A stretch of DNA of 64,000 nt from Costus lasius (Eukaryota; Streptophyta; Magnoliopsida; Zingiberales; Costaceae): positions 77,857,461 to 77,921,460 of the forward strand of contig CM050447.1 of the NCBI GenBank assembly GCA_027563935.2, read 5' to 3'. Shown piece after piece: positions 34,520 through 45,402 of the stretch. Below the pieces are notes generated by a model that saw only the letters and a program-made list of their open reading frames with translations, had not been told where the DNA came from and searched no databases. Numbering within the stretch: the first letter of the stretch is position 1; each line of letters opens with the position of its first letter. Both the position numbers and the translations under genes were made by a program.

Positions 34520-34875
34520 GGATAAAATTATGGCAATCCTGTAATTCTTTATGTGTATTTTAGTTAAAGAATTACAGCCATGATAATTATTACGGTACGC
34601 CCATAATTCGCATTGTATATTCTGGAAAATAGCCAAGGAGAATTACGGTAGTGATTATAATCACGACACAGCCGTAATTGTTTGTGGAAAATCTCTAGGA
34701 AATCACGGCCGTGAAAATAATCAAGGATAGCCCATGATTCTTTTTGTGAACTTCAAATTTTGTACGAAATAAATTACGGCCATGATAATTATTACAGGCG
34801 GGCCATAATTTTTTCTGTGCTTTCCCTTCAGATTACGACCCTGATAATTATCATGGGTGGGTCATAATTTTCCAA
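34520..34875. repeat. ATTACGG/TCACGG array in element B 3' LTR
   Basis: About five units of 60-65 bp, such as attacagccatgataattattacggtacgcccataat and aaatcacggccgtgaaaataatcaagg. The 5' LTR has the counterpart at 59,660-60,020. Confidence 0.8.
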
Positions 34876-35119
34876 ATAAGCTCTATTTTGCCTGAAAATT
34901 GATAGGCAGTTTCGTCTTGACGTTTGGAATCCATTCATGCACTTAGTTCTTCAAAAATATATTAAAAATCATTTTCCTCTAAAATATGATAAAAGCAAAA
35001 GGAGGTGAAGATTCTGAACAAAGAAAAGGATTTAAGTCAAATTAAGTGAAAATATGATAAAAATAAGAGAGATTATGTATAAAATCATAGTAAAAATACT
35101 ATATAAATACGAGACATCA

Positions 35120-36540
35120 AATCTTCCTAGACTTAAACTTTTGCTGGTCCTCAAGCAAATAAATAAACCAATGAACAATGCTGAATATGAAAAATATAAC
35201 TCTCTTATGAAAAATAAATTTCTATAATATAATCACTCATGCAAATTTTCCAACTCATGCTACACAAAATTCTAGATAAATACACTGTTCTTTGAATTCA
35301 ATCCTTAAGATCCACAATCTTAACCAAATAAAATTTTACAACTTGTATAATAATCTAAATCTCAATCTCATAAATTCACCTTCATTTCAGTTTAGATCTA
35401 CAATATTTTTGTTTACAGGAATAGGATCTCCAAAATCTTTTTCTCTATTCAAATTTTTTATTTTGCTTTTAACATTTTCTAAATCGAATAGCACCTTTTT
35501 TCTGATGACGAATTTAGAGTACATTGACCACCTAGACAATATATTATAACTCATATCTTATTGGCTAGTAAAATTGAGATTCATGGCCAAATATAGTGGA
35601 GTTAATATCAAATAACTTTTGTTTTCTTTGGCATGTACCCACTTAGATACATGCTTTTTTATTCTGACTTCAACTCATGTCTTCGGTACCACTGCCAATT
35701 TTTCGTAGTGCCAAGTAGAGGAGTCATTTCCTCTCTCTTCTCTTTTTTTATTTTTGGATTTTGGATTCTTTTTTCCCAACAAATAGCATAATAGGTCAAA
35801 CATCAACTAGGCTAATCAATCAATGTAAATTCAGCAAATTATACTCAAATACTCATTTTATTTGAAAAAGATGCTTCACTCTTATATCACATTCATCAAA
35901 CAACATATCTACTAAAATGTAATGCATCAATTGATGAAAAATCACAATGAGAGGATATATATTAAAGAAATAAATTCAACACAAGAGATATACTTCCATT
36001 CATGGGCATTGTTATACATGAATAACAGAGTACACAACCATCATCATCAAAGAGAAACCACACATCATCATAGAAAATTCATGCATCCAAGAAAAACACA
36101 CATCATCAAGTTATAGTTATACAATCCATCAAATCTTTCATCACGATGCACCTATACATGGTGCCAAATCACATCATCAAGTTATCAGTGTAATAAAGTT
36201 ATACAATCCACCCATAGAATAAGATCCAAAACACACAAAGGCACAAAATATGAAATCGAAGAGCACCAGATGCAAGGGCATGAATGTGCACCCTTCCCTA
36301 CAAAAGAGAATGCATCATTCTTGATGTAAAGGAGCAAAACAGAATAGATAGGAGAAAGGGATACTCACAAAGTACTAGACCAACCTCTCTGAGTCGGGGT
36401 TGTGCCGCGCGATGAAGATCCTGCTCTGGGTGTAGAGGAGTCTATACCCATCCCAAATGGGTCACTACTACCTCCCCAGGTAGGTGGTGGCGGTGCAGAG
36501 TCAAGGAGAGTAGGGGTAGCATCAGCAGCTACACTCTGAG
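35120..36540 (-). other. Element B 3' untranslated region
   Basis: No coding frame. Near 35,680-35,715 it has the 'cttcggtaccactgccaat...agtgccaagtagaggagtc' block also found in A (13,440-13,595) and C (51,310-51,440), so it is a conserved 3'-region motif. Confidence 0.6.
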
Positions 36541-37530
36541 GAATTTTTCAATTCAATTGATTTTGGACCATAGTTCTTTCCTTGTTTGGCAGTGGTAAGG
36601 TTGGGGAGTTTGGTCCATGATTCAAACAATATATGTCTCCTTCTCTAACTATCATTCTCATAGCAGTATATGACTCTATATCTATCCTTGGATTCCCTCT
36701 TGCCGTCTCAATCCCAAATGGTTCCACATTCAAAGAAAGTACAATAGGAGTAATAAAACCTCCTAACACTATAGTGCCCTTCTTGGCACGTGCAACTTTA
36801 TCAAACTATTTGACTAAGAAATAAGAAACATCTAGCTGATATCCATGAAGCATGCACCATAAAAAATAGAGTTATGATTGGCAAACTATACTGTTGCTCT
36901 CACCTCATCCGAAGACGGTGTGTGAGAGAACTCTATGCACATATCGGAGACAAGGGTTGGATATGCTAGTTTCTCTTGCAGTCTTTGGTAAAAAAATTTG
37001 AGTCCGAGGTAATTTGATACCAAAATGCATTCTCGATATATCCTTGCCATGGCTATGTGGCTTCACCTCCTAGTAAATGGAAGACAGCTCTGATATCTCG
37101 GAGCGTGAGGCTCCTCTCAATGTTTGCAAGACGAAAGGTAAGGTGACCTTTCGCTTCCTGGTTATGGTAATCATGGAGTTCCACCTCTAAACTGCTGAAA
37201 AACTCCAAGACCAGGGGAAGATATGTCTACAGCTGGCTCTAGAAGAATTTTAGTGCCAAAATTTGCTCATACATCCAATGTACATCCTCATCAAGCCCTA
37301 GAATCTCCAATGTTCACTTATCTGAATATCGTGTATTTGTAATCCGTCTAGTGAGCAGGTGATTGTATCTAGCTTCTTGTGCATCATCTCTGAAAATAAT
37401 GTCATATGGATTTGCAGGAGGTGTTGGTGCTGAAGAAGCAATTTGTGCTTTCCCTTTCCCTTTCCCTTTGCTCACAACTTGTTTCCTCCTCGGTGCCGTT
37501 TCAAGTAGTGTAGATGAAGTAAATTGAACT
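36540..37530 (-). pseudogene. Athila-type third ORF of element B (plant transposon protein)
   Basis: The minus frame shows a basic start (KQVVSKGKGKGKAQI), then NPYDIIFRDDAQEARYNHLL, LDEDVHWMYEQI, LRDIRAVFHLLGGEA, FDKVARAKKG-like and GGFITPIVLSLNVEPFG / YTAMRMIVREGDIY blocks. This is the plant-specific protein found after integrase in Athila elements; it lacks known enzymatic motifs. At least five in-frame stops and a frame change make it inactive. The longest open piece is 36,548-36,769. The homologous remnant is on the plus strand at 7,610-8,690. Confidence 0.75.
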
Positions 37531-37914
37531 AGAGGGGTGAAGAAACAGAGGCATTACTAAAATGTGTGAATAAGGCACTGGAAATAGAATCAGCCCAAAA
37601 TGCAATGCTCAAATTTGGTCTTTCTGGGTGAAATTAGTCTTCGAAATCTTCAAAGGAAAGATCCTTTTGCTCAACTGAAACCTTGGAAGACGATAGCTCA
37701 AGCAAAGCTCGGACGACGAGAAATGAAGCTCAGCGAAAACTAGCTTTCTGGACTAGATCGACACTTCAAACTACCGGAATGTGGCTTGGAGATGTCTGGA
37801 ACTTGATTGGAAAGAGTCGTCGGACGATCTAGAAGGCAAGAAGAGGCTCGATTCGAAGAAGCAGTGCAAATGAGAGAAAATCATGGGTGAAAGCCCTAAA
37901 AATACAATCAAGGG

Positions 37915-37922
37915 TTTATAAA
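37915..37922 (-). promoter_or_regulatory. Candidate internal TATA box upstream of the third ORF
   Basis: Minus TTTATAAACCC lies about 10 bp downstream of an ATTACGG unit (37,932-37,957) and about 390 bp upstream of the third ORF. The order array, TATA, coding sequence repeats that of the LTR. This is an inference; no transcript data are available. Confidence 0.4.
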
Positions 37923-37956
37923 GAAGAAACAAAATTACGGCCGTGAAAATAATCAT

Positions 37957-37961
37957 GGTAC
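37957..37961. repeat. Target-site duplication of copia 2 (ggtac), left
   Basis: ggtac here and at 47,106-47,110, exactly next to the LTR ends. Confidence 0.95.
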
Positions 37962-39664
37962 TGAAAGTGCCCCTTAGATTAGGGGGGTCCCCTTCTAGGG
38001 GGAGCATAACCCTAAAGCATATGGCGCATAAAATTTTCTTCTTGCGGAACTAGGGTTATAGGATCGATATGCATGCTAAAAGATCAACTTGATAATAAGA
38101 AAACAATCATACCATCGCCATGGAGAAGATGTTTCCTTGGAAGCAAAGATCAAAGTAGATCTTCTCCTTGTCGTCACACACAAGATGATGTCGCTATCTC
38201 TCTTGGTGCTCCTTGTGCTAGCAAGGTTCCAAGAGGTCCTTGTCGAGTGAAGGGAAAATGAGATCTCTTTCTTCTTGGCCGAATCCTCCTCAACCTTCAA
38301 AGCATCGCCACACTCACGAGAGAGACGAGAGGAATATGGGCGAGAGAAATATGAGTGAGCGAAAATAGAGTATATTCTATTTTGATGAGCGCACTCTCCA
38401 AATGGAGATCATGGTTACTAAAAATAGTAACCACTCCTCACCACAACGTTCACGCCAAGTGAACTTGTCGCCTACTCCTCTCCCTATGAACCAAGCGCTC
38501 ATTTAGTGAGCCGGTTCACTTTGGTTCGGTTTAAGAACCAATCAAGCCAATGATCTAGTCTAGATCTTAAATAAACCCTAAGGTTCACGATCTAACCGTC
38601 GATCTCAACGATGCCCCTGATCTGACCGATCTGGCATGCATTCTCTCGATCGAAGCTTACCGATCTCAAGCCCTAATCAATCAAACATGATCAGACCAGA
38701 TCTCACTCACAATCAGAGATTAAATCCCTTTAAACTGAACCCAAACAATTCAGTCCACACGATCTGACTTAAGTAAGCCATATCATCAAATTGTGCGACC
38801 CTAAGGGTTTCCTTTAAATGTCGGTAACGATAACTCGCGTTATCACGATCAGTGAGGGGTATCTAGCAACACATCACTATCTCCCGATATAAAGAAATGA
38901 GTCTTCCAAGACTACACCCAAACCACAGCACAAGTGTGAATCAAATCACAAGGCATGCATATTTCCTTTGCCACTGGATGTTCTTATTGGACAAGCCTGT
39001 CAAGCTTGTAATTCCAATATGATGAGCATGATTAGAACAGATGAACACTGTCACCTGGGTATGGCCATACACTCTCTCAATCATCTCATCCAGGGGGCCC
39101 CTTTAGAACATCACACTCCTTAAACAAGGAGACGGCAATCCTATGTCTATCACTAGTGCTCTAACCTGACTCAAGCTCATCATCCAAGATAGTCTATAAT
39201 CATTATGTTTCAAATGATATTGAACTACCTCAAAACAATGACAATCATCATTTAGAAACACAAGTGATCTCAAGTCAGAGGAAATGTGCCACTTGTCATA
39301 ATCAAGGAATATTCACATTGTGACAAACAATTGAACATCCTCGTAGGGTCTGTCCAGTACATCCAATGTACCCATGAGTCTATAATCATATTCCATGCTC
39401 GAAGCATCCTATAAGATTAGAACACATATTAGTCTTAACCATATCAAGGCTGTCTCATGTTCACCAAGATATATCGACTAAGGACATAATAGCTTGTCAG
39501 CCCAGCTGAACAGCTTTGAGACATTATTCAGAAGAACATATATTGCAGCAGACAATGTAGCTAACTGAATAACAACCATGCCTTTATAAACTTAAGAGTT
39601 TATTACATGATACAGATACATTCCCACAGGCCTCAAACATTAGCCTTAAGGGCATACCCCAACA
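37962..39664 (-). mobile_element. Copia 2 3' LTR
   Basis: Plus ends tgaaagtgcc and ccccaaca. The right ~1,000 bp are nearly the same as in copia 1, while the left ~650 bp share only scattered blocks with it. Confidence 0.97.
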
Positions 39665-39679
39665 ATCTCCCACTTGCAC
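39665..39679 (-). other. Copia 2 polypurine tract
   Basis: Minus GTGCAAGTGGGAGAT directly before the 3' LTR. The gag-pol stop codon (39,685-39,687) is only about 5 bp upstream. Confidence 0.85.
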
Positions 39680-39684
39680 TTAAT

Positions 39685-42600
39685 CTAATGGTTGAGAAAT
39701 CTCAAACCCATATTATTACAGTGCTTCTCATGCTTCTGCTGCGCCAGAGGCTTGGTAAGCGGGTCTGCCAAATTGTCATCTGTATGAACCTTGCAGACTT
39801 TGATCTCGCCACGATCTATGATCTCCCTGATCAAATGAAACCGTCTCTGTATGTGCTTGGACTTCTGGTGCGACCGTGGTTCCTTAGCTTGTGCAATTGC
39901 TCCAGTGTTATCACAGAAGATAACCAAAGGATCTGCACTCGAAGGAACAACACCAAGTTCTCTCACGAACTTACGAATCCAGACTGCCTCCTTGGATGCT
40001 TCCGAGGCTGCAACATACTCGGCTTCTGTTGTGGAATCAGCAACAGTTGACTGTTTGAAACTCTTCCACACCACTGCACCTCCATTCAAGCTAAAAACAT
40101 AGCCTGATTGCGATCGGAAATCATCCTGGTCCGACTGGAACGAAGCGTCAGTATATCCTTCAATACTGAGTTCTTCCTGACCACCATATATCAAGAACAT
40201 ATCTTTGGTCCTCCGCAGATATTTTAAGATGTTCTTGACTGCAATCCAGTGCGCCATACCTGGATTACTTTGGAAACGACTGGTTACGCTTAACCCGTAA
40301 GCGACGTCTGGGCGAGTACACAACATCGCATACATAATGGAACCAATAGCCGAAGCATAAGGCGTATTGTCCATTTCATCTTTCTCAGTCTGTGTTTGTG
40401 GACACTGACTCTTCGAAAGATTCAGACCATGTCTGACTGGAAGATATCCTCGTTTAGAATTCTCTAAATGAAATCTCTCCAGGACCTTATCGATGTAAGT
40501 ACTCTGGCACAGCCCGAGAAGCCTCTTAGATCTATCCCTGTAGATCTTCACACCTAACACATAGGCTGCTTCTCCTAAATCTTTCATCTGGAAACATTTC
40601 CTCAGCCATGCTTTAACAGCATGCATTTTAGGAATGTCATTTCCAATGATCAAGATGTCATCGACGTAGAGGACTAGGAAAGTAATCACGCTCCCACTAA
40701 ACCTCTTATATACACACGGGTCATCCTCGTTCTTGATGAAACCAAATTCAGTGACTGATTCATCAAAACGAATATTCCAGCTTCTAGATGCTTGCTTAAG
40801 TCCATAAATGGACTTCTTTAACTTGCATATCTTATGACGATCTGCTGGATTAGTGAAACCCTCAGGTTGTGTCATATACACATCCTCATCCAGATTTCCA
40901 TTAAGGAAAGCTGTTTTCACATCCATTTGCCAAATCTCATAATCATAATATGCAGCTATCGCGAAAAGAATCCGAATAGACTTAAACATGGCTACAGGTG
41001 AGAAAGTTTCATCATAATCTATCCCGTAGATTTGTTTGAAACCTTTCGCAACTAGCCTGCCTTTATAGGTAACCACGTTACCATCCATGTCAATCTTCTT
41101 CTTGAAGATCCATTTACAGCCTATAGGGATAACTCCCGAAGGCGGATCAATCAAATCCCAGACTTGGTTATCTGACATGGAGTCCATCTCGGCGCGCATA
41201 GCTTCAAGCCATCTCGCTGACTCCGGTCCACTGACCGCATCCGCATAAGTGAGGGGTTCATCATTGTCAATGATGTAGACTCCGTCATAGCGCTCAGGCT
41301 GTCGACGAATCCTTCCCGATCTTCGCGGTTCCCGTGATATCTGAGCCTCAGGTTGTCCAATAACCTGTTCTACCGGCTCAGGCTCATCCAACTGTGCTTG
41401 GTCACTTTGTCTTTCTTCTGGATTCTCATCCAGCTTTATTTCTCTCCCACTGGCCTCTTGCAGAAGAAACTCCTTCTCAAGAAATATGGCCGTCCGAGCA
41501 ACAAAAACCTTGTTCTCCTTGGGATCGAAGAAATAATAACCCTTAGTTTCCTTAGGGTAACCGACAAAGATACATTTGTCAGATCTGCTCTCTAGTTTCC
41601 CAGAGGCGAGCTTTTTGACATAAGCCTCGCAACCCCAGATCCTGATAAATGTCAAGCTTGGCTGTTTCCCATACCATAACTCATATGGCGTCTTTGAAAC
41701 TGCCTTGGATGGCACTCGGTTTAGTACCTTTGCAGCTGTTTCCAGTGCAAAACCCCAAAAGGAGTAAGGAAGAGTAGCCTGACTCATCATAGAACGAACC
41801 ATATCAAGTAGCGTTCTATTTCTCCTCTCGGACACACCATTCCATTGCGGTGTTCCTGGCGGAGTGAGCTGTGAGATGATCCCACACTCCTTCAGATAGT
41901 CAGTAAACGTATGACTTAGGTATTCACCACCTCGATCTGAGCGAAGTGCCTTGATATTTCGGCCTAGCTGATTCTGTACTTCATTCTTGAACTCTTTGAA
42001 CTTGTCAAAAGATTCACTCTTATGTCTCATCAGATAGACATACCCGTATCTACTGAAATCATCAGTAAAGGTAATGAAGTACTGATAGCCACCTCTGGCA
42101 TGTTTACTAAATGGCCCACACACATCACTGTGTATAAGGTCAAGTAAACCTGAAGCCCTTTGACCTTTGTGAGGAAAAGGTGACTTCGTCATTTTACCCA
42201 TCAAACAAGCTTTGCATGTATCAATCTCCTTATAGGAGAATGATCCCAGCAGTCCATGATCATGCAACCGCTTAATGCGTTTCTCGTTAATATGGCCTAA
42301 ACGACTATGCCATAGCAAGGTGCTGTCATCAGCATACTTGGCTTTCTTAATATCAATTTGCTGTATCGAACATTCCATGTCCAACATGTATAACCCATTG
42401 TTAATTGAACCAGTTGCATAAACAATATTATCAAAAGACAAAATACACTTTGAACTATTGCATTCAAAGGAAAATCCCTTCCTGACAAGAGCAGGAATGG
42501 AGATAATATTTTTAGTTATACTGGGAACAAAGTAACAATTGTCTAGTTCCAATACAAGTCCAGATGGTAAAGAAATGAAATAGTCTCCTACAGCAACAGC

Positions 42601-43566
42601 AGCAACCCGTGCCCCGTTTCCAACTCGTAGGTCCACCTCATGCTGTCCCACCTGTCTTCTTCTCTTGAGTTCCTGTACATTTGAACAAATGTGAACTCCA
42701 CATGCAGTGTCCAACACCCATGATATAGAAGAAGAGAACATGACCTCAGTCACGAATATACCTGAGCCAGAAGCGAAGCTTCCCCTCTTATCTCCTTGGA
42801 GCGCTTTACAGTCCTTTTTCCAGTGACCCAGCTGGCCACAGTGGAAACACCTGTATTCCTTGGACCGCTTCACCTTCTGCTTCAGAGCCTTGCTGTAATT
42901 CTTGACCGGGGCCTTGCCCTTCTTCCCCTTCTTCTTGTTCCTTGAAGGAACCATCAAGACAGAGGTTGAAGGCTTACCCTTCAGAGTTTCCTCAGTGGTC
43001 AAGAGCATATTCAACAGCTCTGCCGGAGTACAATCGATTTTGTTCATATTAAAATTAATAATGAACGCGTCGAATGAAGGCGAGAGAGACTGCAGAATAA
43101 TGTCTACAGCAAGCTCCTGGTTAATGGTATGCCCCAGTTTCTCTAGAGCCTCCTTGTGCCCAATCATCTTGAGCACGTGAGCTCCCACTGGGCTCCCTTC
43201 AGCCAGTTTGCTCTGAAAGAAGAGCTTAGTCAAATTATAGCGTTCAGTCCTCGCCTGTGCAGCATACAGCATCTTGAGGTTTGCTATAATCTGTATAGCT
43301 GACATATCCTCATGCTGACGCTGCAGCGGTGGCGTCATAGACGCTAGCATCAGGCAAGCGACATCAATGCTATCATTGACGTGCTTTTCATAGGCTTCCC
43401 GAACCGCCCTTGCGGCGTTCGGAGCGGGCTGCGGCGGTATCGCCGTCTCGAGGACATACAGTTTCCTCTCTGCCTTAAGAACGATCTTAAGGTGTCCAAA
43501 CCAGTCAGAGAAGTTCGGCCCAGCAAACTTCTCCCTTTCCAGTAGGGATCGCACATTGAAGTTCAT
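39685..43566 (-). CDS. Copia 2 Gag-Pol polyprotein (intact, 1,293 aa)
   Basis: One continuous frame makes all proteins of a Ty1/copia retrotransposon. Gag spans about 1-260 with a CCHC knuckle at 240-253 (CFHCGQLGHWKKDC). Protease has WVLDTACG at 283-290, active Asp 286. Integrase has its HHCC zinc site at His420/His425/Cys451/Cys454 and a DD35E triad Asp481, Asp544, Glu580. Reverse transcriptase runs from about 800 with YVDD at 967-970. RNase H has Asp1140, Glu1181/1183 and Asp1219 and ends LADPLTKPL...LNH. The order protease-integrase-RT-RNase H is diagnostic of copia. The protease motif reads DTA rather than the more usual DSG/DTG. Translated from the ATG beside the leader; no stop or frameshift. 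Confidence 0.97.
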   Translation of the reverse strand: MNFNVRSLLEREKFAGPNFSDWFGHLKIVLKAERKLYVLETAIPPQPAPNAARAVREAYEKHVNDSIDVACLMLASMTPPLQRQHEDMSAIQIIANLKMLYAAQARTERYNLTKLFFQSKLAEGSPVGAHVLKMIGHKEALEKLGHTINQELAVDIILQSLSPSFDAFIINFNMNKIDCTPAELLNMLLTTEETLKGKPSTSVLMVPSRNKKKGKKGKAPVKNYSKALKQKVKRSKEYRCFHCGQLGHWKKDCKALQGDKRGSFASGSGIFVTEVMFSSSISWVLDTACGVHICSNVQELKRRRQVGQHEVDLRVGNGARVAAVAVGDYFISLPSGLVLELDNCYFVPSITKNIISIPALVRKGFSFECNSSKCILSFDNIVYATGSINNGLYMLDMECSIQQIDIKKAKYADDSTLLWHSRLGHINEKRIKRLHDHGLLGSFSYKEIDTCKACLMGKMTKSPFPHKGQRASGLLDLIHSDVCGPFSKHARGGYQYFITFTDDFSRYGYVYLMRHKSESFDKFKEFKNEVQNQLGRNIKALRSDRGGEYLSHTFTDYLKECGIISQLTPPGTPQWNGVSERRNRTLLDMVRSMMSQATLPYSFWGFALETAAKVLNRVPSKAVSKTPYELWYGKQPSLTFIRIWGCEAYVKKLASGKLESRSDKCIFVGYPKETKGYYFFDPKENKVFVARTAIFLEKEFLLQEASGREIKLDENPEERQSDQAQLDEPEPVEQVIGQPEAQISREPRRSGRIRRQPERYDGVYIIDNDEPLTYADAVSGPESARWLEAMRAEMDSMSDNQVWDLIDPPSGVIPIGCKWIFKKKIDMDGNVVTYKGRLVAKGFKQIYGIDYDETFSPVAMFKSIRILFAIAAYYDYEIWQMDVKTAFLNGNLDEDVYMTQPEGFTNPADRHKICKLKKSIYGLKQASRSWNIRFDESVTEFGFIKNEDDPCVYKRFSGSVITFLVLYVDDILIIGNDIPKMHAVKAWLRKCFQMKDLGEAAYVLGVKIYRDRSKRLLGLCQSTYIDKVLERFHLENSKRGYLPVRHGLNLSKSQCPQTQTEKDEMDNTPYASAIGSIMYAMLCTRPDVAYGLSVTSRFQSNPGMAHWIAVKNILKYLRRTKDMFLIYGGQEELSIEGYTDASFQSDQDDFRSQSGYVFSLNGGAVVWKSFKQSTVADSTTEAEYVAASEASKEAVWIRKFVRELGVVPSSADPLVIFCDNTGAIAQAKEPRSHQKSKHIQRRFHLIREIIDRGEIKVCKVHTDDNLADPLTKPLAQQKHEKHCNNMGLRFLNH

Positions 43567-45390
43567 GGTGTTCGTTGCTGCAGGTATCTACAACAATGCA
43601 AGAACAGCAAGGTCAGTATCAATGTATAAGAATCAATCAGGACTTAAGAAAGATTCTTTTTCTCACTATTTTATCAGGCGTGAAAAATCCAGCAAAACAG
43701 CCCGAAAGAGTAGAACTCTTTTAGTGAGATGGGATCCAGATTTCATACTTGGTCTCCGCGTCCCGCTCAGGCGAGATAAGATGCACAGAGAGTACAAGCA
43801 CTAGTTTCTGGTAGGCATTCCCTGCCGATCGCCAACCCGTGCGATTCCCCTTCATCTGGGCAATCCAGCAGACTGTGCCAACTGAGTTGGTACAACACAG
43901 TCTCTGATCCCACAGATAGCTGCCTCCATGTGCTACCATATGCTCCACATATGTAGCCAACACGGTCAAGCTGACCCGACCTACTCCCTGGACCACCATG
44001 TGCTATGCTGAGCAACGAGAAGGGATAAATCCCTACTCTGTAACACACAGGTGTAATCCCACACCCTCTGAAGATAGATGGACGTGCCCACTGAGTGGGT
44101 ACAACACGGCTCCAACGATAATCAGAACAGTGAGGTTTCGCGTCAGAAGGCTTACGAGCTTGATATTAAGCGTTGGATTTTCACGGTCTTTTATCTTCTT
44201 GCCTATCATGCAATTCCTATGGTGATAGCAGAAGATAATTTAATCATGCAATTCTAATATTATACAATAAAAGAAAGCATGTATCTTATGTGGTAAAAGC
44301 CCATAGCCCTAGAAGACCTTAACCTAACTTAAGTCTTCATTTGCTCTTCATGGGTCTTTTGCTGCTCATCTGGCCCAAACCAGGGCCCAAGCGCCATCTG
44401 CAGCACAGGTGCGCCCACCAGGAAAATGCGCCAGGTCCTAGGGTCGAACCCTAGACCTCCCACCTGGTCCAGCCACTTGCTGCATGCGCCTCTGCCAAGT
44501 GTGCTCTGCGCTCTTGTCAAATTAAATTACAAATTTAACTATCTAGACAAGAGTGACACGTAGGTCACTTACAATTATAAATTAAAACACAGTGATGCGC
44601 AGATCACAATAATTAATTTACAACAATTAATACAGGCACGCAGGCCCCAGCACAGCACACAATTAATATGGGCAGCCCACATAAGACTAAATAGACAAAC
44701 ATATGCATCAATCAACAACCATGTGATCCATCATAAAAAAAAATTAAAATTTTCGAAAACCCCATGGGATCAATTTTAATTTTTCCTTATTTGCCCTACA
44801 ACCTTACAACGGTCCATCACTAGGGATCCACTCATCCAACCTAGTCAGATCCACTGCCCTTACATGCACCAAGTCCTAACTAACTTGAGTCGACCATAAG
44901 GTCAACCATGCATGCGTCAGGGCTGAACGACCACACTGAGGTCTGGCCAGCGGGCGTGACCCCGGGCCTAACTCAGGTGCGTTCATTAATCGTCTCAATC
45001 AGACATCGCTACACACCTGTCTGCAGTCGACCTATAGCCACCATAGGCTTGCGCCAAGGTGCTATCTGGTCGACCCATTCAGGCTGTCAGATGATCTGAT
45101 CAGACATTCTGGATCTAACCTAGGGGTTGACTTCAACCCTAATAACCCGTCTAAGGGTTTATAGTAAAGCCTTAGATCTATGATGAGTCGCGCAAGTATT
45201 CAAGTTTTGTAAAACAAAAACAAGATGCGCCAACTTACAACATACATGCGCCAATAGATGGAAACATATATCATACATGAAGTTTCGCAAGATGATAAAA
45301 CCTATCATACATCTTTCGCATGTTATAAAGATCTAAGCATATGGAATCACAAGGCCAAAGCAATCATAATGAACATGCATTCAACCATGC
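43567..45390 (-). other. Copia 2 leader (5' untranslated region)
   Basis: About 1.8 kb without long ORFs, largely collinear with the copia 1 leader but with small indels, for example in the AT-rich stretch near 44,730. Small frames at 43,721-44,225 recur in copia 1 and are chance ORFs. Confidence 0.8.
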
Positions 45391-45401
45391 TCTGATACCA
45401 A
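45390..45401 (-). other. Copia 2 primer-binding site (initiator Met tRNA)
   Basis: Plus gctctgatacca directly before the 5' LTR start, minus TGGTATCAGAGC, identical to copia 1. Confidence 0.95.
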
Positions 45402-45402
45402 T

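Larger units (their letters stand above)
33540..35119 (-). mobile_element. Element B 3' LTR
   Basis: About 1,580 bp. The plus start carries the gypsy edge signature (tgtgttccacaagtgcatgg, gaagtaataaaaatatcgat), and the right end gagacatca is followed by the 3' junction 'cttaaacttttgctggtcctcaagc'. Minus-strand TATA box CTATATAA at 34,424-34,431, with an ATTACGG-type array 90-450 bp upstream of it (34,520-34,875). Confidence 0.88.

Noticed and set aside
38073..38300. 62- and 74-codon ORFs repeated at 45,514-45,741
   Set aside because: They are duplicates because they lie in the two LTRs of copia 2; no homology to proteins recognised.
43567..45390. Small ORFs in the copia leader as possible accessory genes
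   Set aside because: Frames overlap on both strands, are short, and differ between copia 1 and 2 by indels that break them.
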